Positions 15,526 to 23,693 of a stretch of 24,542 bases of DNA are shown one piece after another. Origin of the DNA: an uncultured Clostridia bacterium. GTDB taxonomy: Bacteria; Bacillota_A; Clostridia; TANB77; CAG-508. The translations under genes were made by a program, and so were the position numbers. The notes beneath the pieces were generated by a model. It was given only the letters and a program-made list of their open reading frames with translations, was not told the DNA's origin and searched no databases. Position 1 is the first letter of the stretch; each line of letters opens with the position of its first letter. The stretch is from positions 1 through 24,542 of the forward strand of contig CANQLP010000017.1 of NCBI GenBank assembly GCA_947624725.1. Reading direction: 5' to 3'.

Positions 15526-17740
15526 GTGAATAGTAACTTAATAGAATTAAGTGGAGAGATAGAAACAATTATATATACAAACGAAACAAATTCATATACA
15601 GTAGCAAGATTTATAACAGAAGAAGATGAAATTACAATAGTAGGATGTTTACCTTTTATAAACATAGGAGATAGCATAACTATTTATGGCAATTTTGTAA
15701 CACATAAAGATTATGGAGAACAATTTAAGGTAGAAACTTTTAAAAGAGAAATGCCAAAAACACTAGATGCGTTAGAGAGATATTTAGGTGGAGGAAGTAT
15801 AAAATGGGTAGGACCTAAAACTGCCCAAAAGATAATAAAAACATTTGGAGAAGACACAATATTTACAATTGAAAGAGAACCTGAAAAGCTAACTAACATA
15901 AAAGGAATAACCCTTGACAAAGCACATGATATTTCAGAAAGTTTTATTCAAAATAAAGAACTTTGGAGAATAGTAGATTTTTTAGAGGAAATAGGCATAG
16001 ATGCAAGTTATGCAGCAAAGGTCTACGAGTTATATGGAATTAATGCAATAGAAGAAATAAAGAAAGATCCATATAGATTGATTGATGTAGTTAGTGGGAT
16101 TAGTTTTAAAGTAATAGATGAAGCGGCGTTAAGACTTGGCATAAATGAAGATGATGAGCAAAGGATAATTTATGGAATAAAATATGGTTTGCTACTTAGT
16201 ACATATAATGGGCATACCTGTGTACTCGCAGATAACTTAATTGATTTTGTATCATCACTTCTTCAAATTGCAAGAGGCACAATAGATATGTTTTTAAGTC
16301 AACTTAATGTAAAGGGAGAAATTGCAATAGAAGAAAGAGACGAAGAAAGATGGGTTTACTTAGCAGAGCTTTATGATGCAGAAAATTTTGTAGCTGCAAA
16401 ACTTATAGAACTTGATAATGTAAAAAATAGAAAAAGAATTATGAATATTGAAAATAAGCTAGCAGAACATGAGAAATTTTATAATATTGAACTTTCAGAA
16501 AAACAAAAAGAAGCAATATTCGCTATAAATGAGCATAATGTATGTGTAATTACAGGAGGACCTGGAACTGGAAAAACAACTATTATAAAAAGTATAATAG
16601 ATTTATATAAGGGAGAGGGCAAAAAAGTGGTCCTTTGCGCACCTACTCGGAAGAGCTGCAAAGAGGATGACAGAAACAACAGGTGCAGATGCAAAAACAT
16701 TGCATAGATTATTACAAATAGCAAAAATTGAAGATACAAAATATATAAAAGAAGATATAAATATAGAACCAATAGATGCAGATGTTATAATTGTAGATGA
16801 AGTATCTATGATAGATTTAAGTCTTATGTATTACTTATTAAATGGGGTATATGATGGTACAAAATTAGTGTTAGTTGGAGATATAGACCAGCTTCCATCA
16901 GTTGGACCTCGGAACTATTTTAAAATCAATAATTTTATCAGAAAGAATAACTACAATTACACTAGACAAAATTTTTAGACAAGCTGCAAAAAGTAAAATT
17001 ATATTAAATGCACACAATGTAAATTCTGGAGAATATTTTATAGATGATGATGCAGAAGATTTAAAGAAGGATTTTTTCTTTGTAAAAGAGGCAAACCAAG
17101 AAAAAATTGTACAATTTATTTTATCTTTATATAAAGATGGAATAAGAAAATTTGAAGGATATGAAGATTTCAAAAGCATCCAAATTATTACACCTAGCAA
17201 AAAGGGAGTATGCGGAACAAGAGAATTAAATAAAAGAATACAAGAATTAGTAAATCCTGCTCTTAATAAAAGTAAAGAGAAATCTTATCGGACAGTCAAC
17301 ATTTAGAGAAGGCGACAGTGTAATGCAGATAAAAAATAATTATGATATAGATTGGGAGCAAGATGGAGTAATAGGTACGCGGAATTTTTAATGGAGAAAT
17401 GGGGAAGATTACTAAAATAAATAATTCCTTTGAAACAATTGATGTTTCATATGATGGGAAAGTCGCGACATATGGCTTTCAAGAATTAGATCAAATTGAA
17501 CACTCTTATGCAATTACTGTTCATAAATCACAAGGAAGTGAATTTGATGTTGTAATACTTCCAATATATAGAGCAGCTCCAATGCTTCTTACAAGGAATC
17601 TTCTTTATACAGCAATAACTAGAGCTAAAAAGCTTTTGATAGTAATAGGAAGCCCAGATGTAGTACAATTTATGATTAAAAATACAGATTCAAAAGTTAG
17701 AAATAGTGGACTTGAATATAAACTTAAAAATTTAGTTTAA
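15526..17740 (+). CDS. recD2: RecD2-type ATP-dependent DNA helicase, read through four +1 CGG sites
   Basis: RecD2 is a superfamily 1B 5'-3' helicase found without RecBC and linked to repair. The N-terminal OB-like part and tandem HhH region (LGGGSIKWVGPKTAQKII, DPYRLIDVVSGISF) lead to Walker A GGPGTGKTT, motif Ia APTGRAAKRM, Walker B IIVDEVSMID, motif III GDIDQLPSVGPG, the SH3 insertion (REGDSVMQIKNNYD, VIGTGIFNGEMG) and the C-terminal TVHKSQGSEFD and YTAITRAKK. Four CGG sites at 16648, 16910, 17289 and 17380 break the frame. Skipping the C at each gives 736 continuous residues, normal length, with motifs Ia and III restored exactly. The start is GTG 15526 with AAGGA upstream. comF follows by 13 nt. 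Confidence 0.92.
16648..16651 (+). other. +1 recoding site CGGA, recD2 site 1
   Basis: The preceding codon is ACT. The shift restores helicase motif Ia, APTGRAAKRM. Confidence 0.9.
16910..16913 (+). other. +1 recoding site CGGA, recD2 site 2
   Basis: The preceding codon is CCT. The shift restores GDIDQLPSVGPGTILKS (motif III region). Confidence 0.9.
17289..17292 (+). other. +1 recoding site CGGA, recD2 site 3
   Basis: The preceding codon is TAT. The shift restores SYGQSTFREGDSVMQIKN, the SH3-like insertion. Confidence 0.88.
17380..17383 (+). other. +1 recoding site CGGA, recD2 site 4
   Basis: The preceding codon is ACG. The shift restores VIGTGIFNGEMGKI; the unshifted frame meets TAA three codons on. 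Confidence 0.88.
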
Positions 17741-17753
17741 AGGAGCAGTTTTT

Positions 17754-18392
17754 TTGAACATAATAGATAACATTTTAAACTTAATTTTTCCAAATGTATG
17801 TGGCATATGTGGAAAAATAGAAAAAAACGGACTTTGCAAAGAATGTAAGAAAAAATTAAAAATAAATGAAAGAGTATATAGTGATATAGGAAAAAACTTT
17901 GAAAAACATATCAGCATTTTTGATTATGATGGAGAGATAAGGCACAATATTTTACTATATAAATTTAAAGATAAATCATATATGTATAAAACTTTTGCAG
18001 AAATTATATTAAATTCTAAAAAAATATGCGACATTTTACAAACTTATGATATAATAATATCTGTACCTGTACATAAAAAAAGGAAAATGAATAGAGGATA
18101 CGACCAAAGTGAGCTTATTGCAAAGGAAATAGCTAAAAATATAAAAACTTTAGAGTATAAAAAAGCTCTTAAAAAAATAAAAAATAACCAAATGCAAAGT
18201 TCATTAAATAAAAATATGCGTCTGCAAAATGTACAAGATGCATATGAGGCAGTAAATAAAGAAATAATAAAGAATAAAAAAATCATATTATTTGATGATA
18301 TTTATACAACAGGGAGCACGGTAAATGAATGTAGTAAAGTCTTAAAGGAAAACGGTGCAAAAGAAATTTTAGTTTTAAGCCTTGCAAGGTAA
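17754..18392 (+). CDS. comF: ComF family phosphoribosyltransferase-like protein
   Basis: The 212-residue protein has an N-terminal zinc ribbon with four cysteines (CGICGKIEKNGLCKEC, about residues 14-29). The middle has SVPVHKKRKMNRGYDQSELIAK, a ComF hallmark, and the C-terminus carries the PRPP-binding loop IILFDDIYTTGSTVNEC. In naturally competent bacteria ComF helps import single-stranded DNA; related proteins also occur in non-competent species, so competence is not proved. It starts at TTG 17754 with AAGGAG 8 nt upstream. Its position behind recD2 suggests a DNA uptake or repair context. Two NNC-GGN glycines are normal. Confidence 0.9.
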   Translation: MNIIDNILNLIFPNVCGICGKIEKNGLCKECKKKLKINERVYSDIGKNFEKHISIFDYDGEIRHNILLYKFKDKSYMYKTFAEIILNSKKICDILQTYDIIISVPVHKKRKMNRGYDQSELIAKEIAKNIKTLEYKKALKKIKNNQMQSSLNKNMRLQNVQDAYEAVNKEIIKNKKIILFDDIYTTGSTVNECSKVLKENGAKEILVLSLAR

Positions 18393-18417
18393 GGTTAAAA
18401 TAAAGACGGAGGAACAA

Positions 18418-20362
18418 ATGGAAGAATTAGTTGAAAGCATTTTAGATTATGTAAGAGCAGATTATACAGACTATGCTGTAATGATAAACGGAGAGTGGGG
18501 AAGTGGAAAAACCTACTTTTGGAATAACAAAGTAAGAAATAAAATTGAATCAATGAAGCTTAATGGCAAATCTTATACTACGATATACATGTCTTTATAT
18601 CGGAATTTCAAATCTTGAAGAAATAAGTAAAAAAATATTCATAGAAACAACACAACTTATGGATAAAAACTTAAAAAAATTTATGGATACAAACGAAATA
18701 TCAAAAATACCAGAATATGCAAAAACTGGTATTGATATGGCAAACCTTTTTGGTGTTACGCAAAATGGTGATAGAGTAGATTATTCAGACTTTTTTTCAA
18801 CAGAAGATAAAGTCCTTTGCTTTGATGACCTAGAAAGAGCAAATGTAGATGTTATCGATATTTTGGGATACATTAATAACTTCGTAGAACATGACCATAT
18901 AAAAACAATAATAATATGTAATGAAAAAGAACTTTCAACAAAATTAAAAAGTTCAAATTTGGAAATGAAAACTTTTATCGCAACATATATACTAGATAGA
19001 GAAAATGAGCTTACAAAGCTTACAGACAAGCCTATGGTAGAAAAAATACAAGACACAATAGAATATGTTTTTGATAAAGCAAACGATTATGAAAGAATAA
19101 AGGAAAAACTGATTGGAGAAACTTTTGAATATCAGCCAAAATTTGATTATATTATAAATGGCCTTCTTATGAGATATGAAACAAATGCAGATTTGATTAG
19201 ATTCTTAAGAGAATCAACAGGAATAATAATAACAACATTTAATAAGAGTGGAACGAGAAACTTAAGAATTTTAAAACATGCACTAAATGACTTCAAAAAA
19301 ATATATGAGATGGTTAATAAAAATTATCCAAATACAAACCTTAGAGTTTTACAAACAATGCTTATATTTACAATAGCAGTATCATTTGAAATTAAAGCCG
19401 GAAAAATCACAAAGGATAAATTTGTAAACATAGCAAACAACGAAGAATATAAATCAATACTTGTTTCATCAAGGGTTTTAATGGATAATAGACAATTCTA
19501 TATTAAAGAATTTGATAATACTTATTACTATAATTTTAAATCAGAATACAGATTCTTTAAATTTATTGAAATATATATAAGAACTAGAATTTTCGATATG
19601 AAGACATTTAAAAAAGACATGGAAATGATAATAAACACAGTAGACACATCTAATCTTCCAGGATATAAAAGACTTCTTACTGAGGAATATTGGAAGATAA
19701 GTGATGAAGAATTTGATGGAGTTATAAATGAAATTCTAGAGGATGTAAAAAATGGTAAGACAAGCCTAATCGAAAATGTAAAATTGTTTATATATTTTGA
19801 TTATTTAATAAAAAAAGGACTTATTAAGCATGATATAAAAACAGTAAAGCACACATTTATGAATGGAATGAATATATCTTCTCTTGTTTCAAATTATTGT
19901 GATAATGTAGAAGAAGAACTAGATACAATTGGACTTGGTGAACCATCAGAAGATGTAGAAGATATCTTAAGACATTTTAATAGCTTGAATTCTAAGCTTA
20001 AAGATAGAATGTATATTGAAAAAGCAGATAGCATTTTCAAATGCATACCTATGAAGATGGAAGTATTTTATGAAAGATTTGATAAAGAATGTATGAATAT
20101 TCCAATTTTCAAATATTATGATGTATATCAAACATTCCAAAGACTTTCATGTGCAAGCAATGAAGATATAGTAACAATAAAAGAAAAACTACTTAACAGA
20201 GCAGATTTGTTTACAGAAGAGATAGAACCTGAAATGAAGAATATAAGACAATTAAAACAAATAATTGATGACTTTACAAAAGATAAAGAAAATAGTATAA
20301 AACTTGTTATGCTAAAGGACTTTTCAGCAGACCTTGGAAAAATCTTAGCAAAATATGAGTAG
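18418..20362 (+). CDS. KAP-type P-loop NTPase, read through one +1 CGG site
   Basis: The 647-residue protein begins with a Walker A motif INGEWGSGKTYF (about 25-34) and a Walker B of the KAP form VLCFDDLERANVD, followed by NNFVEHDHIKTIIICNE. This is the standard architecture of KAP or related STAND-like NTPases. The remaining 450 residues are mostly helical and charged, with no transmembrane helix visible. Some KAP NTPases act in phage defence, but the target here is unknown. The start is ATG 18418, with GGAGG 5 nt upstream. The frame breaks at CGG 18601; skipping the C gives MSLYGISNLEEISKK, whose Y-x-S-L-x-G-I core is typical just after Walker A in this family. It ends the operon before a terminator. 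Confidence 0.85.
18601..18604 (+). other. +1 recoding site CGGA in KAP NTPase
   Basis: The preceding codon is TAT. The shift restores MSLYGISNLEE; the unshifted frame ends at 18618. Confidence 0.88.
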
Positions 20363-20378
20363 GGTCAAATTGATAATA

Positions 20379-20430
20379 AAAATAAAGCCATATTCAAAAT
20401 GAAATTTAAGTTTTGAATATGGCTTTATTT
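20379..20430. terminator. Bidirectional terminator between the KAP gene and murD
   Basis: A perfect stem of about 20 bp (near 20380-20399 with 20411-20430) has an 11-nt loop, with A/T runs on both ends. It separates convergent genes. Confidence 0.85.
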
Positions 20431-20431
20431 G

Positions 20432-21832
20432 TTATTCTTCTAATCCATTTACAATCTCCTTAAACTTATTTCCTCTTTCTGCAAAATTTTTAAACATATC
20501 AAAACTTGCACTTGCAGGAGAAAATAGTACAACTTCTCCGAGGTTTAGCAACTCGTTTTGCAAGACGAACAGTATCCTCCAAAGTTTCACACATATATGT
20601 ATCAATATTTTTACCTATTTTTTCAGCATAATTTTTTGTGGCAATAAAAATCTTTTCAGCCGTTTGCCCCATAAGTATTAAAGAAGAAACATGTTCTAGG
20701 ATAGGTTTTGCAAGTGGCTCGTAATCTAAATGTTTATCATATCCACCAGCAATCAAAACAATCTTTTCATCAAATGAATTAAGCCCTGCCATTGTTCTTG
20801 TTGGACTTGTTCCGATAGAATCATTATACCATTTTACACCATTTATCTCTCTTACAAATTCTATCCTATGCTCAACTCCGCATAAATCCTTTTATAGCTT
20901 TAATTTGAGTATCAGTATCAGTTAAAGATTTAGTTGCAGCAATTGCAGCACATACATTTTCAAGATTATGCATTCCTCTTAAATGAATATCAGATTTATT
21001 TAAGATATGTCTTCTAACTCTATCATCACAAAATTTAATAATTCCGTCATCTACTATAATTCCGGTCATCTAGTTTGTGCTTGCTACTAAAGAACACAAC
21101 TTTTCCATTAGCCTCGGCAGCACATTTTCTTGTGATCTCATTATCATAATTTAATACAACAATGTCATCTTTACCTTGATGCTTAAATATATTTTTCTTT
21201 GCGTTTATATACTCTTCATATGAACTATGAACATTTAAGTGATTTGGTGAAACATTTGTAATTACAGAAATTTTAGGACTAATTTCCATATTCATTAATT
21301 GAAAACTGCTAAGTTCAAGTACAACATAGTCTCCTTCTTCCATTTCAGGAAGCTTTGTAAATAAAGGAGTTCCAATATTTCCACCAAGATAACATTTGTA
21401 ACCTGCAGTCTTTAAAATTTCATAAATTAATGAAGTAGTGGTAGTCTTACCATCACTACCAGTAATTCCGATAACAGTGCTAAGGCAAAGCTCAATTAAC
21501 TTTTCAATTTCTGATGTAATAATTGCACCTCTATTTTTTTCAGCAACTAATTCTGGGATGGTTGGCATACAACTAGGAGATCTGAAAATTATATCAAACC
21601 CTTGTAAATTACTCAAAGCATTTTCTCCGAAAAAATAAGACATTTCATATTTATCTACTTCTTCAAGAGCTTCCCTTTCAATTTTGGATTTTTCTCTATT
21701 ATCAAATACCGTAACCTTGGCCTTTTTCTCATCCATATATTGCAATAATGGTAAGTTACTAACACCAAGTCCGATAATTGCGACCTTTTTATATTTTAAA
21801 TAGTTTTCAAAATCTTGTAATTTTTTGTTCAT
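20432..21832 (-). CDS. murD: UDP-N-acetylmuramoyl-L-alanine-D-glutamate ligase MurD, read through three +1 CGG sites
   Basis: MurD adds D-Glu to UDP-MurNAc-L-Ala in cytosolic peptidoglycan synthesis. The N-terminal Rossmann-like domain ([14 protein letters not shown]) is followed by the ATP loop [21 protein letters not shown] with the metal-binding His, [36 protein letters not shown] and finally [19 protein letters not shown]. The frame is broken at 21064, 20880 and 20540, each at CGG on the minus strand. Skipping the C gives 465 continuous residues ending NGLEE, the normal length. The true start is the ATG at 21832, with GGAGG 5 nt before it; the in-frame ATG at 21844 overlaps that box. As an essential enzyme, it is unlikely to be dead with three independent lesions of identical type. 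Confidence 0.93.
20537..20540 (-). other. +1 recoding site CGGA, murD site 3
   Basis: The preceding codon is CCT. The shift restores [16 protein letters not shown], the conserved C-terminal motif. Confidence 0.92.
20877..20880 (-). other. +1 recoding site CGGA, murD site 2
   Basis: The preceding codon is ATG. The shift restores [12 protein letters not shown], the usual H-R motif of MurD; without it a TGA follows two codons later. Confidence 0.9.
21061..21064 (-). other. +1 recoding site CGGA, murD site 1
   Basis: The preceding codon is GAC. The shift restores [15 protein letters not shown]. Confidence 0.88.
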
Positions 21833-21916
21833 AAAAACCTCCATAATTTGTCAATTCTCTTAATACATATGCATTATATATCAAAATTGCTACAAAGTAA
21901 AGAAAATAATTATTGC

Positions 21917-21945
21917 TTGACTTTTTCCTACTGTTATTATATAAA
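21917..21945 (+). promoter_or_regulatory. Promoter of the HPt/HD-GYP operon
   Basis: TTGACT (21917-21922) and TATAAA (21940-21945) are spaced by 17 bp, 27 bp before the start codon. Confidence 0.6.
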
Positions 21946-21971
21946 TTAGTTATAGAAAGGATTGAGAAAAT

Positions 21972-22316
21972 ATGATAGAAGAATTTTATTTAAAAATAAA
22001 CGGAGACTATGCAAAAGCAATTTCAAGAATGCAAAATGATGACAGAATAAAAAAATACTTAGGATTTTTCTTAATGGATGATTCATATCAAAACCTTGAA
22101 AACGCTATACAAAACAAAGAAACAGAAAACGCATTTAGAGCAGCACATACTTTAAAAGGTGTATGCCAAAATATGGCATTTACTGATTTTTCAGTAGTTG
22201 TAGAAAAAATAACAGAGGAATTAAGAGCAGGAGATATAAATACTGCAATTAATACTTTTGTAGAAGTAAAAGAAAAATACCAAATATTAGTAGATGAAAT
22301 AAAAAAAGTAATATAA
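21972..22316 (+). CDS. Stand-alone HPt phosphotransfer protein
   Basis: The 114-residue, all-helical protein has the HPt signature AAHTLKGVCQNMAF, with the phosphoacceptor His at residue 59. Such proteins relay a phosphoryl group between a hybrid sensor kinase and a receiver. The gene is 15 nt upstream of a receiver/HD-GYP protein, so that protein is the likely partner. No histidine kinase is in the window. AAAGG lies about 8-10 nt before the ATG. Confidence 0.88.
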   Translation: MIEEFYLKINGDYAKAISRMQNDDRIKKYLGFFLMDDSYQNLENAIQNKETENAFRAAHTLKGVCQNMAFTDFSVVVEKITEELRAGDINTAINTFVEVKEKYQILVDEIKKVI

Positions 22317-22331
22317 AGGAGAATTGTTTTA

Positions 22332-23411
22332 ATGGAACGAGATACTTTACTCATTGCAGATGATGTAATGATAAATAGGGAATTGTTAAAAGATATTTTT
22401 GAAGGAGAATACAAGATATTAGAAGCAAGTAATGGACAAGAGGCAATCGACTTATTAGATAGTCATAAAGACGAAATTGCAATGCTATTTTTAGACTTAA
22501 TAATGCCAGAAAAAAATGGACTAGAAGTAATGATGCACATGTCAATAAATGAGATGATGGATAAAATCCCAGTCATCATGATAACTGGAGAAGCAACAGT
22601 TGATAGTGATGTAAGAGCATATGAACTAGGTGCATCAGATATTATCTATAAACCATTTGAACCAGCAGTTGTACTTCGCAGAACAAAAAATATCATAGAA
22701 CTTTTTAGAAACAGAATGTCAATAGAAAATGAATTAAAAATGAGAACTGAGGAATTATATGAGAGTAAGAAGAAATTAGAGGAAAGTAATACTTTCTTAA
22801 TAAATGCTTTGAGTTCTGTTGTAGAATTTAGAAGTCTAGAGTCAGGAGAGCATGTTAAAAGAGTTCAAAAATTTACAAAGATAATGTTAAAATATATGCA
22901 AATGCTATATCATCAATACAATTTGACTGATGAAAAAATAGAATTAATAGTAAATGCAGCAGCACTTCATGATATTGGAAAAATCGCAATAGCAGATAAT
23001 ATATTAAAAAAACCAGGAAGATTAACAGATGAAGAATATACAGAAATGAAAAAACATACTATCTATGGTTGTCAAATACTTGAAAACTTTAAACAAGAAG
23101 ATAATGACTTTTATCGTTATTGCTATGATATATGTAGATACCACCATGAGAGATATGATGGTAGAGGTTATCCAGATGGATTAAAAGGCGAAGAAATTCC
23201 AATTTGGGCACAAGTTGTATCAATAGTAGATGTATATGACGCATTAGTTAGTAAAAGAGTTTATAAAGACTCATTTAGTATAGACCAAGCAATCACTATG
23301 ATAAAAACAGGAGAGTGTGGCACATTTTCTCCTAAACTTTTAGCTTGCTTTGATTCTGCAAAAGGAGAATTAATTTCTGAAACAGAAAAGGAAGTATCTT
23401 CAAATAAATAA
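22332..23411 (+). CDS. Response regulator with HD-GYP phosphodiesterase output
   Basis: The 359-residue cytosolic protein joins a receiver domain (about 1-125), a coiled-coil linker (about 130-160) and an HD-GYP domain (about 165-345). The receiver has the acidic pair D10/D11, phosphoacceptor D55 in LFLDLIMP, the T of MITGEA and K in IYKPF. The HD-GYP part has AALHDIGKIAI (the HD dyad) and HHERYDGRGYPDGLKGEEIP (the GYP motif), both complete. It should hydrolyse cyclic di-GMP (or a related cyclic dinucleotide) when phosphorylated by the adjacent HPt. AAAGGAG is about 8 nt before the ATG. Confidence 0.93.
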   Translation: MERDTLLIADDVMINRELLKDIFEGEYKILEASNGQEAIDLLDSHKDEIAMLFLDLIMPEKNGLEVMMHMSINEMMDKIPVIMITGEATVDSDVRAYELGASDIIYKPFEPAVVLRRTKNIIELFRNRMSIENELKMRTEELYESKKKLEESNTFLINALSSVVEFRSLESGEHVKRVQKFTKIMLKYMQMLYHQYNLTDEKIELIVNAAALHDIGKIAIADNILKKPGRLTDEEYTEMKKHTIYGCQILENFKQEDNDFYRYCYDICRYHHERYDGRGYPDGLKGEEIPIWAQVVSIVDVYDALVSKRVYKDSFSIDQAITMIKTGECGTFSPKLLACFDSAKGELISETEKEVSSNK

Positions 23412-23417
23412 AAGACT

Positions 23418-23441
23418 AACTATTAATTGTCAATAGTTTTT
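23418..23441 (+). terminator. Terminator after HD-GYP gene
   Basis: A 7-bp stem (23418-23424 with 23432-23438) leads into a short T run, and more T follows downstream. Confidence 0.55.
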
Positions 23442-23693
23442 CTAGAAAATTTTTTTTAATAATTTGTTAGATAAAAATTTGCATAACAAATAGAAGTTTT
23501 TAAGCCATCTTTTAAAAACTTCTGCAGCCGTTGCAACTGTAAGAATAAGTTTATCTGAATACTTAATATATATCAATACTAAAATGCATTGATATGAATA
23601 TCAAGTATTGACATATATTAAGTATTCAGATGTATGGCACTTAAGCAGTTGTAAGCAACAAAATGTTGCAAATATGTACTTTGAAAATAAGTG
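23442..23693 (-). ncRNA. Noncoding 3' flank of IS110-family element, candidate bridge (seek) RNA region
   Basis: This 252-nt noncoding stretch lies directly downstream of the transposase stop. It contains at least three hairpins: a 6-bp stem with 3-nt loop (23655-23669), the 28-bp stem at 23553-23631, and a 10-bp stem (23493-23502 with 23513-23522). IS110-family elements encode a structured guide RNA in a noncoding end; in the IS1111 group it lies downstream of the transposase, as here. Exact RNA ends and guide loops cannot be set from one end of one copy. Confidence 0.4.
23553..23631. repeat. Long inverted repeat, 28-bp arms
   Basis: Arms 23553-23580 and 23604-23631 match at 27 of 28 positions around a 23-nt loop. 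It may be part of the IS end, or a palindromic target into which the IS inserted. Confidence 0.8.

Noticed and set aside
2287..21064. Explanation by -1 slippage or by prfB-like +1 shifting
   Set aside because: No heptameric slippery sequence or upstream Shine-Dalgarno stimulator is shared; the shift is always +1 at CGG, not at a stop codon.
20432..21832. murD as a pseudogene
   Set aside because: All lesions are the same C-GGN type, every motif and the length are intact, and the enzyme is normally essential.
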